Assembly (NCBI GenBank): GCA_027064005.1
Contig: JAMOQM010000051.1
Span: forward strand, 1-51,736
Length of the DNA: 51,736 bases
Source of the DNA: Candidatus Cloacimonadota bacterium
Lineage (GTDB): Bacteria > Cloacimonadota > Cloacimonadia > Cloacimonadales > JAMOQM01
Direction of reading: 5' to 3'
Made by a program: the position numbers and the translations under genes. The notes under the pieces are model-generated. The model saw nothing but the letters and a program-made list of their open reading frames with translations, did not search any database and was not told the DNA's origin. The first letter of the stretch is position 1. Each line of letters starts with the position of its first letter. Shown here piece after piece: positions 43,132 through 51,640 of the stretch.

Positions 43132-43950
43132 TTATTCCTTTTTATCTCCTTTTAGAATCATCATTGCAACATTATGTATGGAAGCTGAAGATTTTGAACG
43201 AGGTCTTTTTACTAAAATCGGTACCTGTTCTTTTACTGCTTCCTGCAAATAATGATCAAACATTATATTTCCCAGATAGTTAACTTTTTTATTCAAAAAA
43301 TGTTGAACAATAAGGTTAACTTTGTTAAAGATATTTTTACCTTCTTCTTCGGTTTGAACCATATTTATCACTAAATTAATATCGGGATGAGAAATTCTAT
43401 AAAACAATATTTTAATCATTGCGTAAGCATCGGTTATTGCTGTAGGTTCCGGGGTTGTAATGATAATTACTTTGTCAGAATTTACCACAAAATCTACCGA
43501 ATAATCCGAGATGCCGGCACCGGTATCAATAAGAATATAATCGAATTTCTTTCTCAAATCATTATACGCCTGAATCAATGCTCTTTGATAGCGTTTTGAA
43601 TTTGTCAAAACTTCTAAATTACCCGAAGAAGCGGGTAATATTTTTAATCCTTTCGGTCCATCTAAAAGCAAATCTTCAACTTCAATAAGATCATCCATCA
43701 AATTTGTGAGCGTATATTTTGGATAAACACCCAGCAAAATATCAATATTAGAAAGGTTCATGTCCGCATCAATTAATAAAACCTTTTTACCTCTTATCGA
43801 CATTGCAATCCCTAAGTTTAGAATAAAATTAGATTTTCCTACGCCACCTTTACCGCTGGTGATAGAAATTAATTTTGCAAATTTTTCTTTATTTTTATTT
43901 TTAGCATTTTTAGCGAAATTTTGTAACGATATTGATTGATTAAATTCCAT
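43132..43950 (-). CDS. flhG: FlhG (MinD-like) ATPase, flagellar number regulator
   Basis: A 272-aa MinD/ParA-type ATPase. The deviant Walker A is SITSGKGGVGKSNFILNLG at residues 30-48, followed by VLLIDADMNLSNIDILLG (Walker A' and switch), FDYILIDTGAGIS (Walker B) and TTPEPTAITDAYAMIKIL (the FlhG/FleN switch region). It lacks a MinD-like long amphipathic helix at the C-terminus as far as can be judged. FlhG limits flagellar number and works with FlhF; it may also act on a FleQ/FlrA-type regulator, none of which is visible here. The start overlaps flhF by 11 bp. Confidence 0.88.
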   Translation of the reverse strand: MEFNQSISLQNFAKNAKNKNKEKFAKLISITSGKGGVGKSNFILNLGIAMSIRGKKVLLIDADMNLSNIDILLGVYPKYTLTNLMDDLIEVEDLLLDGPKGLKILPASSGNLEVLTNSKRYQRALIQAYNDLRKKFDYILIDTGAGISDYSVDFVVNSDKVIIITTPEPTAITDAYAMIKILFYRISHPDINLVINMVQTEEEGKNIFNKVNLIVQHFLNKKVNYLGNIMFDHYLQEAVKEQVPILVKRPRSKSSASIHNVAMMILKGDKKE

Positions 43951-45085
43951 ATTTACCTCTTAAAATCATTGTGGCAATGTCTTTTCTATCAGCCAGTGCA
44001 ATATCTTCAGGAATATTTTGTCCGAATGTCAGATAGGAAATAGATTTATCAAATTCTTTGCAGATATTTAAAATGTCTCCATAATTACTAATCTCATCAA
44101 TTTTTGTAAAGATGATATTTTTAAATGGTATTATTCCAAAAGTTTTAATAGCATCTCGGAGCATTTCATTTTTATACGTAATATTTAAAACTAAATGAAT
44201 CTCATCAGCGTGAGAAAATCTAATTAAATCTTTCAATTGAATCATTCTTTTCATATCTTTGGGATTAATTCCCGGAGTGTCAATAAGCACCAAATCGGCA
44301 TTTCTAAATTTTTTAGATTTTTCAAGGAATTCATTAGGATTATATATGGGCTCAAAAGGAATATTGGCGATTTCAGCGAAAGCTTTAAGTTGTTCCATTG
44401 CGGCAATTCGATAAGTATCAGCTGAAATAAGAACAACTTTTCTGTCGTAATTATATTTATAAAGAGCCGCTAATTTGGCAATTGTGGTTGTTTTCCCAAC
44501 GCCTGTCGGACCGATAATAGGAACGTAAACGGGAGCTCCTTTCATAAATCTGATTGGACCGGATACTTGAATATTATTTTTTAATTTGAGAATAATTTTA
44601 TTGTCGATTAAGTCATTATCAAGGAAATCTTCACCTTTGAGATTGAGCATTAGTTCATCCACTAATTGATTGGAAATAGTTGGACTAATTCCGCCGGCAA
44701 TCATTGTCTTTACTTTATTTTGCAATAGTTTTGGAATATGTGGAAGACTTTGATATCTGATATGATTGACCAACAAATCAATTTGATCTCCGATCATATC
44801 CAAATCTTTTTGCATAGCTTCAAATTGAACATTTTTAAGAGAAGAAGATTCTCTGTTTTTTCTTGATACTTTTTCTAAAGTTTGGCTAAATTTTGGTTTC
44901 GAATCGATCTGGTTATCAACTTTTTTCTCAATGGCAGCAGTAATCTCAAATGCTTGTTTCCATTCAGGATTTTCCGGTTCTTTAATAGTTTTTGAACTCA
45001 GAATTATCGCATCATCACCAAATTCTTTCTTTATTTGAGCTAATGCTGATTGCATTGATCGGGCAACAAATTTCTTTATTCTCAT
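43940..45085 (-). CDS. flhF: FlhF, SRP-type GTPase for flagellar placement
   Basis: A 381-aa SRP-family GTPase that recruits the first flagellar components to the cell pole or site. It has the FlhF B-domain start MRIKKFVARSMQSALAQIKKEFGDDAIIL (1-30), a linker and N-domain to about 180, then the G domain with G1 IIGPTGVGKTTTIAKLAALY at about 191-210, VVLISADTYRIAAMEQLKAFAEI (G2), LVLIDTPG (G3), IIFTKIDE (G4 TKxD) and SYLTFGQNIPEDI (closing motif). Compared with FtsY the N-terminal basic B-domain is diagnostic. It is first in the minus-strand operon with flhG; 247 bp of non-coding DNA, shared with glyS on the other strand, lies upstream. Confidence 0.9.
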   Translation of the reverse strand: MRIKKFVARSMQSALAQIKKEFGDDAIILSSKTIKEPENPEWKQAFEITAAIEKKVDNQIDSKPKFSQTLEKVSRKNRESSSLKNVQFEAMQKDLDMIGDQIDLLVNHIRYQSLPHIPKLLQNKVKTMIAGGISPTISNQLVDELMLNLKGEDFLDNDLIDNKIILKLKNNIQVSGPIRFMKGAPVYVPIIGPTGVGKTTTIAKLAALYKYNYDRKVVLISADTYRIAAMEQLKAFAEIANIPFEPIYNPNEFLEKSKKFRNADLVLIDTPGINPKDMKRMIQLKDLIRFSHADEIHLVLNITYKNEMLRDAIKTFGIIPFKNIIFTKIDEISNYGDILNICKEFDKSISYLTFGQNIPEDIALADRKDIATMILRGKYGI

Positions 45086-45344
45086 CGACTTTCCTTATTT
45101 AATATTTTTATTATGAGATTCTTTTTCCAAAATAAATAATGTATAACAACTTGTCCAGTTTTTCATTATTTCAACAATAAAGTTTTAAGTTAAGATGAAT
45201 GTGAAATTTTTAATAGACATAATTTATTACGAATTATTTCTTGATTATCAAAAAACGAATATTTTCATTCTAATTTGAGAAACTTAATTCTCTGAATGTG
45301 AGCAATTAGAGTGTTTTTTAAATAAAAATATTTTGGAGGATAAA

Positions 45345-47420
45345 TTGTTATATAAAGATTTTCTTTTTGAATTGGGAGTTGAAGAAATCCCGGCAGGTTT
45401 TATTGCGGAAGCTATTAGAAAAATGGAAGATTATTTTAAATCTTTTTTAGAAGAAGAGAAATTAGCTTTTTCCGAGATAATTATGTATTCTACTCCACGT
45501 CGATTTGCTATCCAAATTAAAGGTGTGCAAGAAAAACAAGATGATGAAATCATAGAAAAAGTTGGACCTGCAAAAAGAGTTGCTTTTGATTCTGAAGGGA
45601 AATTGAGCCGAGCCGGACAAGGTTTTTTGCGAGGAGCCAAAGCTAAAGAAGATAATTTATTTATCAAAGAAACAAAAAAAGGCGAATACATCGCTGTTAA
45701 AATTGAGAAAAAAGGTGAATTGGCAAAAGTGCTTCTCAAAAAAGCGATTCTTGATTTTATTAACAATCTTTCGTTTCCGAAATCAATGAGATGGTATAAT
45801 TATAAACTTAATTTTGCACGACCTATTAGATGGATTTTAGTCCTTTTGGATAACGAAATTATTGAGATGAAATTGAATAATCTTTCTTCATCAAATAAAT
45901 CTTTTGGTAATAGATTTCAAAAAATACCTAATGAAATAAGTATCGAAAATCCTAAAAATTATGAAGAAAATCTTGAAAAAGTTTATGTAATTCCTAATAG
46001 AAATAAACGAAAAAAGATGATCAAAACTCAACTAACGAAGCTTTTTGAAAATTCTGATAATCACTATATTGAAGATGACAGATTGCTTGAAATAGTTACT
46101 GATTTAGTTGAATATCCGACATCTATAATCGCTTCTTATGATGAAAAATATCTTAAACTTCCTCAAAAAATAATTACTTCTACTTTGACTCAACATCAGA
46201 AATATTTTGCGGTAGCTGATAAAAATAATAAGTTAACGTATAATTTTGTTTTTATCTCAAATGGTAATCCTGAATTTAGCGAGATTATTAAATTAGGTAA
46301 TGAAAAAGTCATCAGAGCAAGATTAGAAGATGCGGAATTTTTCTTTAATGAAGATACTAAAGAACCGTTTGAAAATTTTGTTCCGAAATTGAGCAATGTT
46401 CTGTTTCAATCTGATTTAGGTACTTTGTTGGAAAAAACAAAAAGGATTGAAAAAATAGCCGGATTTTTATGTGAAACTTTAGATTTTTCTCAAAAAGAAA
46501 AAGTGCTGAGAAGTGCATATCTTTGTAAAGCCGATTTGGTTTCTCAAATGCTTGGCGAGAAAGAATTTACCAAATTACAAGGTTATGTCGGGATGAATTA
46601 CGCTCTTTTTAGTAATGAAGATAAAGATGTTTCTAAAGCTATTTATGAACATTATATGCCACGCGGGGAAAACGATTCTTTGCCTTCAAATGAAATTAGT
46701 GCTTTGTTAGCTATTTCCGATAAATTGGATACTGTTTGCGGAATAATCGGTGTTGGATTGCTTCCTTCCGGTTCAAAAGATCCTTTCGCTTTGAGAAGAG
46801 CGGCAAATGGAATTGTCCAAATAATTGATGCTTTTAATTTTGAACTTAACTTGAAATCAATAATTGATTTTGCTTTTGAAACTTTGGGGGATAAAGTAAA
46901 ATCCGATACTGAGAAAGAAAAAGTTTATACTTTTTTCAATCAAAGAGTACTCTGGCTTCTTAAACAAAAAAATATTGATTCTGATATTATTAAAAGTATC
47001 ACTCACATTGATGCTTCCGAAATTGTTGATTTAAAACAAAGAGCCGAAGATATCCAAAAATTTAAAGAAAGAGATGATTTTAATCAATTGGTTTTGGGAT
47101 TCAAACGCGTCTCAAATATTATTTCCAAAAATCCGCAATCCGGAAATCCGGAAGAAAAATACTTAGAAGATGTTGAGGAAAAAAATCTCTATCAAAAATA
47201 TATCTCAACGAAAAACGAAATAGAATCAGAATTGAAACATAAAAATTATTCCAAAGTAATGAGTATTCTGGTTGAATTCAGACCAATTATTGATGACTTT
47301 TTTGATAATGTTTTAGTAAATACTGATAATGAAAATATAAAATTAAACAGATATCGATTGCTGGGAAGAATTCGAGATTTGTTTTTGAATGTCTCTGATT
47401 TAGCTGAAATTAACGAATAA
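45345..47420 (+). CDS. glyS: Glycine--tRNA ligase beta subunit
   Basis: About 691 aa, the beta subunit of alpha2beta2-type bacterial GlyRS. FLFELGVEEIPAGFIAEAI is its classical N-terminus; IEKVGPAKRVAFDSEG, FPKSMRWYNYKLNFARPIRWIL and TLTQHQKYFAV (the H-Q-K-Y-F motif) are diagnostic, and the C-terminal anticodon-binding part has LLGRIRDLF near the end. The start is TTG 45345, with GGAGG 6 bases before it; an in-frame TTG 45333 overlaps that site and is rejected. The alpha subunit (glyQ) is not next to it in this window, so it must lie elsewhere or the order has been broken. pta follows 19 bp later. Confidence 0.92.
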   Translation: MLYKDFLFELGVEEIPAGFIAEAIRKMEDYFKSFLEEEKLAFSEIIMYSTPRRFAIQIKGVQEKQDDEIIEKVGPAKRVAFDSEGKLSRAGQGFLRGAKAKEDNLFIKETKKGEYIAVKIEKKGELAKVLLKKAILDFINNLSFPKSMRWYNYKLNFARPIRWILVLLDNEIIEMKLNNLSSSNKSFGNRFQKIPNEISIENPKNYEENLEKVYVIPNRNKRKKMIKTQLTKLFENSDNHYIEDDRLLEIVTDLVEYPTSIIASYDEKYLKLPQKIITSTLTQHQKYFAVADKNNKLTYNFVFISNGNPEFSEIIKLGNEKVIRARLEDAEFFFNEDTKEPFENFVPKLSNVLFQSDLGTLLEKTKRIEKIAGFLCETLDFSQKEKVLRSAYLCKADLVSQMLGEKEFTKLQGYVGMNYALFSNEDKDVSKAIYEHYMPRGENDSLPSNEISALLAISDKLDTVCGIIGVGLLPSGSKDPFALRRAANGIVQIIDAFNFELNLKSIIDFAFETLGDKVKSDTEKEKVYTFFNQRVLWLLKQKNIDSDIIKSITHIDASEIVDLKQRAEDIQKFKERDDFNQLVLGFKRVSNIISKNPQSGNPEEKYLEDVEEKNLYQKYISTKNEIESELKHKNYSKVMSILVEFRPIIDDFFDNVLVNTDNENIKLNRYRLLGRIRDLFLNVSDLAEINE

Positions 47421-47439
47421 ATAAAAAAAGGAGAATCAA

Positions 47440-48435
47440 ATGGATATTTTAGAAAGTTTTAAAGCAAAAGCAAAATCCCTGCACGGAACAATTGTTTTAC
47501 CGGAAGCTTGGGATGTAAGAATGTTGAAAGCTACCGAAGCACTTTTAAAAGAAGAAATTTGTAAAGTTGTATTGCTCGGAAAAGAAAACGAAGTCTTTGA
47601 ATTAGCAAAAGAAAATGGCATTATTGTCGATGGAGCTCAAGTAATTGATCCTGAAAATTATGATAAAATTAACGAGTTTGAAGAATTCTTTTTTGAAAAA
47701 CGAAAGAAAAAAGGAATTACTAAAGAACAAGCAGCTGAAATCGTTCGAAAACCTTTATTTTTCGGGGCACTTCTCGTAAAATTCAATTTAGTTAACGGAA
47801 TGGTTGCCGGAGCAGCAAATACGACCGGAGATGTTTTAAGAGCCGCTCTTCAAGTTGTGGGTGTAACTCCCGGTTTAAAAACAGTTTCCAGCTCATTTAT
47901 TATGGTTATCCCTGATTTTATGGGTGAAGATAAAGTAATGCTTTTCTCTGATTGTGCAGTTGTTCCGAATCCGACTGCTGAACAATTGGCTGATATTGCC
48001 AAAAGTACTGCAAAAACCAGAAGAGCTCTTTTGGGTGATGAACCTAAAGTTGCCTTATTATCATTTTCTACAAAAGGCAGTGCCAAACATGAGTTGGTGG
48101 ATAAAGTTTTGGAAGCTAAATCTATTCTTGAAAAAGATAAAGTTGATTTTGACTTTGATGGCGAACTTCAACTTGATGCTGCCATTGTTCCTAAAGTTGC
48201 TGCTTCAAAAGCACCGGGAAGTAGTGTTGCCGGGAATGCAAATGTGCTAATATTCCCTGATTTACAAGCCGGAAATATTGGCTATAAATTAACTCAAAGA
48301 TTAGCCAAAGCTGAAGCGATTGGACCTGTAATTCAAGGATTAGCCGCTCCGATATGTGACCTATCAAGAGGCTGTTCCTGGGAAGATATTTATAATACTG
48401 CCTCATTGGTATTATTGATGTCACAAAATAAATAG
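47440..48435 (+). CDS. pta: Phosphate acetyltransferase
   Basis: A 331-aa Pta-type enzyme converting acetyl-CoA and phosphate to acetyl phosphate and CoA; with acetate kinase it yields ATP in fermenters. It is the short form without the DRTGG regulatory domain. Motifs: GTIVLPEAWDVRMLKA, AAEIVRKPLFFGALLVK, MVAGAANTTGDVLRAALQVVG (the G-A..T..DV.R....), VSSSFIMVIPD, FSDCAVVPNPTAEQLADIA, VALLSFSTKGSAKHELVDKV and ANVLIFPDLQAGNIGYKL, all typical. It has a ribosome binding site AAAGGAG before ATG 47440. No ackA in the window. Butyryl- or other acyl specificity is possible. Confidence 0.92.
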   Translation: MDILESFKAKAKSLHGTIVLPEAWDVRMLKATEALLKEEICKVVLLGKENEVFELAKENGIIVDGAQVIDPENYDKINEFEEFFFEKRKKKGITKEQAAEIVRKPLFFGALLVKFNLVNGMVAGAANTTGDVLRAALQVVGVTPGLKTVSSSFIMVIPDFMGEDKVMLFSDCAVVPNPTAEQLADIAKSTAKTRRALLGDEPKVALLSFSTKGSAKHELVDKVLEAKSILEKDKVDFDFDGELQLDAAIVPKVAASKAPGSSVAGNANVLIFPDLQAGNIGYKLTQRLAKAEAIGPVIQGLAAPICDLSRGCSWEDIYNTASLVLLMSQNK

Positions 48436-48453
48436 TTGATAGTGTGAAAAATA

Positions 48454-48490
48454 AATAAATAAATTTGCTTTTCAAAACAATTTATTTATT
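48454..48490 (+). other. Long AT-rich hairpin between pta and trxA
   Basis: AATAAATAAATT.G (48454-48467, one bulged T) pairs with CAATTTATTTATT (48478-48490), 13 bp. No T-run follows, so it may affect mRNA stability or processing and is not called a terminator. Confidence 0.45.
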
Positions 48491-48519
48491 ATCTTATAAA
48501 CTAAAACTTAGGAGATTAA

Positions 48520-48876
48520 ATGGAACATTTAACAGCAGATACTTTTAAAGAAAAAGTATTTAATTATGAAAAAAATAAAGATTGGACTTTTGAAGGAAAT
48601 ATCCCTTGTATTATTGATTTTTACGCTGATTGGTGCGGACCTTGTAAAATGGTAGCACCTGTTTTAGAAGAATTATCAAAAGAATATGAAGGTAAAGTAA
48701 ATATTTACAAAGTTGACACTGAAGCACAACAAGAATTGGCCGGACTTTTTGGCATTAGAAGTATTCCTTCAATTCTTTTTGTTCCAATGGGTGAACAACC
48801 TCAAATGGCAATGGGTGCTCTTCCAAAAGAATCTATTGAAGATGCAATCAAAAACGTTCTTAAAGTTGAAAAATAA
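48520..48876 (+). CDS. trxA: Thioredoxin
   Basis: A 118-aa cytoplasmic disulfide reductase. The catalytic site is FYADWCGPCKMVAPVLEEL (WCGPC), and the conserved cis-proline is in IRSIPSILFV. It is about 10 residues longer than E. coli TrxA, at the N-terminus. It starts 84 bp after pta behind a 13-bp AT hairpin and has TTAGGAG as ribosome binding site. The stop is 1 bp from the convergent ComEC-like gene, and transcription from the left is expected to end at the terminator at 48896. No thioredoxin reductase gene is in the window. Confidence 0.9.
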   Translation: MEHLTADTFKEKVFNYEKNKDWTFEGNIPCIIDFYADWCGPCKMVAPVLEELSKEYEGKVNIYKVDTEAQQELAGLFGIRSIPSILFVPMGEQPQMAMGALPKESIEDAIKNVLKVEK

Positions 48877-48877
48877 G

Positions 48878-50350
48878 CTAATTTGAATTATTTTCAAAAA
48901 CCCGTTTCGGCGGGTTTTTTTGTTTTTTAAGCAATATAGCAATTCCAAATAATAAAAATAATCCCATCATAAATATTGGCTTTCTGTAATTCATAACTTC
49001 ATATTTAAAAGGCATTGAACTTAATTTAATTACCACCATTTTAAAGAAAAACATCAAACTATAAAAAGCCGATTGATAGACATTTAAGATGAATTGGAAA
49101 TTCGGGAGAGCTAAAATCAAAAGAGCTGTTGAAAGAATTATCCCGAAAAAAGGTATTCCGAAAATATTCGCAATAATCCCATTCAAATTAAATTGTCCGA
49201 AATTATAAATAGTAATCGGTGATAAAAATAAGGTGAGAATTGCACTTGTTTGAATTATTTCGAGAAAGTTTATCAAAATATTTAGAATCTTATTTTCATG
49301 AGATTTGAATTTGAAAGGGATAAAATTAATGAGGACAATTACAGCGGTAAATGACATTTGAAATCCAACCGAGAATATTTCTTTGGGATTTATAATTGTG
49401 ATTATGAGAAAAGCAATGGCGATAATTTGATTTTTATTTATCGGTCTTTCAAGAATTTTAGAGATATAAAAAACGATAATCATTATTGATGCTCTGGTTA
49501 CGGAAGCACTCCAATTGCATATTGCTGCATAAAAAATCAACAATATTATTGAAGCGATTCTGGCGTAATTTCTATTCGGAAAGATTATTTTGAAAAAAAT
49601 GTAAAAGATAAAAGAAATCATTCCAACATGTAAACCACTGACTGCAAGTAAATGACTCATCCCGGAATTTTGGAGAATTTTTTTCCAAAATCTGATTCTT
49701 CCTTTATCTCCGGTAATAATTGCTTTTACGAATTCTGAATTTTTACCAAATCTTTCTTTAATCCTATATTTAAGAGTTTCTTTTAGTTTTTGAACCCAAT
49801 TTTTGAAGTAGTTATTTTTATGAGAAATCAAAACAATTGGAGTAATATTTTCGGCAATAGCTTCAATATCTTGATTCTGAAGATATTTTATTTGAGATGG
49901 TTTTTTGCAATATTTCTTTAAGTTTTTAACTCTAAAAATTGCTTGGATAAAGTCACCGTTTTTTAAAAATTGGTTATCAGTTTCTAAATAAATTTTCCCT
50001 TCGGCTTTACAGCCGGCAATTTCCAATATTTTTGCTTTGTATTTTAATGAATGATTTTTGATGATAGGAAAAGAATCTATTTCTAATATTATTTTTTGAG
50101 TTATCTCATCTTTGTTTTTAAGAATATTTGAAATAGAAATTTCAGACTTTGGAATTCCAACTCGTAAACCGCCTAAAATAAAAATCAAAATAAGAATTGT
50201 TATCTTTCTGAATCTTTTATAAATCAGAAAAATACTAAAAGCAATAAACAAAACAATTAGGATATAAAAATTTACTAATTTACCACTTAGAATACCGAAT
50301 CCCCAAAAAATTGCCGGTAAAACTAAAGGTGATGGCAATTCCTTTTCCAC
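48878..50350 (-). CDS. ComEC/Rec2-type competence channel protein
   Basis: A 490-aa integral membrane protein. An N-terminal region with several hydrophobic spans and a soluble beta-rich OB-like segment (about 90-160, KNKDEITQKIILEIDSF) is followed by the Competence domain: GDKGRIRFWKKILQNSGMSHLLAVSGLHVGMISFIFYIFFKI is the ComEC signature (the S-G-x-x-H-L/I-LAVSGLHVG), with about eight more spans. ComEC moves single-stranded DNA across the inner membrane. The C-terminal metallo-beta-lactamase-like domain of long ComEC proteins is absent. The last codons, including PPKRV, are formed by the bidirectional terminator. The Mut7-C gene lies 15 bp upstream, so they share an operon. Confidence 0.82.
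   Translation of the reverse strand: MEKELPSPLVLPAIFWGFGILSGKLVNFYILIVLFIAFSIFLIYKRFRKITILILIFILGGLRVGIPKSEISISNILKNKDEITQKIILEIDSFPIIKNHSLKYKAKILEIAGCKAEGKIYLETDNQFLKNGDFIQAIFRVKNLKKYCKKPSQIKYLQNQDIEAIAENITPIVLISHKNNYFKNWVQKLKETLKYRIKERFGKNSEFVKAIITGDKGRIRFWKKILQNSGMSHLLAVSGLHVGMISFIFYIFFKIIFPNRNYARIASIILLIFYAAICNWSASVTRASIMIIVFYISKILERPINKNQIIAIAFLIITIINPKEIFSVGFQMSFTAVIVLINFIPFKFKSHENKILNILINFLEIIQTSAILTLFLSPITIYNFGQFNLNGIIANIFGIPFFGIILSTALLILALPNFQFILNVYQSAFYSLMFFFKMVVIKLSSMPFKYEVMNYRKPIFMMGLFLLFGIAILLKKQKNPPKRVFENNSN
48896..48919. terminator. Bidirectional terminator overlapping the ComEC-like 3' coding end
   Basis: AAAAACCCG (48896-48904) pairs with CGGGTTTTT (48911-48919) around TTTCGG. 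The plus strand has TTTTTTT after the GC stem (for trxA); the minus strand has TTTTTG. It sits 16 bp before the stop codon of the convergent ComEC-like gene, inside its reading frame. Confidence 0.88.
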
Positions 50351-50365
50351 AAAGCCCCCAACAAT

Positions 50366-50842
50366 CTACAAAATCTTGATTAATTTCTCCTTAATGTCAT
50401 CAAAATGACTTCCTTGCCAATAAATTTTACCACATTTTTTACACACGAAAAAGTCTTTATTATTTTCAAAAACATATTTCGGAACTTTTTCTTTAACAAA
50501 TTCAGCTTTTGCCGGTTCTAAAATTCTATTACACAAACTGCATCTTGTTGCAAAATAATCTTCTTTGAATTCTATTATTCCTTTCAGCTCTTCTAATTGT
50601 TTTTCATAAAAAACAGACTTAATCAAAATAATCCTATATTTGGATGTTTGTTTCGATTCTTTAGGACTGCGAGTTAAAATTATTCGCCTATCTTTAGCCG
50701 CAATTCTTAAAACATTATGAAAAGATATTTTTGGATAAAGAACTGCATCATATCCCAATAATCTCAAAAATTTAGCAAGTTTGCCAAGATTATCTCTAAG
50801 AATGAATTTCGGTTTTGCTCTATTTTTTTCTTGATTAATCAC
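50366..50842 (-). CDS. Mut7-C RNase domain protein with zinc ribbon
   Basis: A 158-aa protein of the Mut7-C/DUF82 family. KFILRDNLGKLAKFLRLLGYDAVLY is the family's N-terminal PIN-like block (usually D.mLG.LA.wLR.lG.D), followed by RRIILTRSPK. The C-terminal zinc ribbon has CSLCNRILEPAKAEFVKEKVPKYVFE and FFVCKKCGKIYWQGSHFDDIKEKL, with two CxxC pairs and the Y/YWQGSH motif. The family is predicted to be an RNase related to the C-terminus of the Mut-7 exonuclease; the cellular role is not established. The start overlaps the next gene upstream by 8 bp. Confidence 0.82.
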   Translation of the reverse strand: MINQEKNRAKPKFILRDNLGKLAKFLRLLGYDAVLYPKISFHNVLRIAAKDRRIILTRSPKESKQTSKYRIILIKSVFYEKQLEELKGIIEFKEDYFATRCSLCNRILEPAKAEFVKEKVPKYVFENNKDFFVCKKCGKIYWQGSHFDDIKEKLIKIL

Positions 50843-51515
50843 GCGAACCCCTCAATACTAACAATCTGATTAATTGAACTAATGCCATTAATGTGGCTGC
50901 AATATAAGTCAATGCTGCCGCATTTAAAACAGCTCTGGCTCCTTTCATTTGATTATTCTCAATTAAAAAAGAATCTTTTAATTCAACCAAAGCTCGATGA
51001 GAAGCATCAAATTCCACCGGAAGTGTTACTAAATGAAAAATAAGAGCCGCACTGAAAAAAATTATTCCCAAATCCATTAAAAACGGCATCCCGAAGAATA
51101 ATCCGACCAAAAATAAAGGAAATGCAGCAGAAGAACCAAAACTTGCCACCGGAACTATTTGATTCCTGAGTATCAACGGCAAATATTTTTTTGAATGCTG
51201 TAATGCATGACCTGTTTCATGAGCCGCAATACTTACGGATGAAATTGAGTCTCCGTAAAAAACATCATTTGATAGATGTAATTCTCGTTTTTGCGGATCA
51301 TAATGATCAGAAAGAGTACCGTCTATAGGTAAAATGGCAATATCATTCAAATTATTTTTATCCAAAATATATCTTGCTACTTCTTCGCCTGTTTTACCGG
51401 AATTATTTCTTACTTTCAGATATTTTTGATAATTACCTTTGACTTTTGATTGAGCATAAAATGCTAAAATCATAACAGGTATCAACAACATAAATGTAGG
51501 ATCGTAAAAAAACAT
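50835..51515 (-). CDS. Membrane zinc metallopeptidase (Zn_peptidase_2, YugP-like)
   Basis: A 226-aa membrane protein. The N-terminal span (MFFYDPTFMLLIPVMILAFYAQ) is followed by a region ending in the zinc site SIAAHETGHALQHSKKYLPL (HExGH, the gluzincin-like HExxH variant of the family) and two or three more hydrophobic spans. A conserved LPVEFDASHRAL block, where E and D may complete the zinc site, lies near residue 170. The family is of unknown substrate. It is the first gene of the 51.5-48.9 kb minus-strand operon and overlaps the Mut7-C gene by 8 bp. The ribosome binding site is GGGAGGAAA. Confidence 0.85.
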   Translation of the reverse strand: MFFYDPTFMLLIPVMILAFYAQSKVKGNYQKYLKVRNNSGKTGEEVARYILDKNNLNDIAILPIDGTLSDHYDPQKRELHLSNDVFYGDSISSVSIAAHETGHALQHSKKYLPLILRNQIVPVASFGSSAAFPLFLVGLFFGMPFLMDLGIIFFSAALIFHLVTLPVEFDASHRALVELKDSFLIENNQMKGARAVLNAAALTYIAATLMALVQLIRLLVLRGSRD

Positions 51516-51640
51516 AATTTCCTCCCTTTGAATTTATATAAAAATATAAGCCTTTTCTTTGTCAAAATATTCATTAATAAAAATAACTCAAAAGAAGTAA
51601 ATTAGTTTCATTTTTTTTCATTGATAATGTTTTTTCAAAA

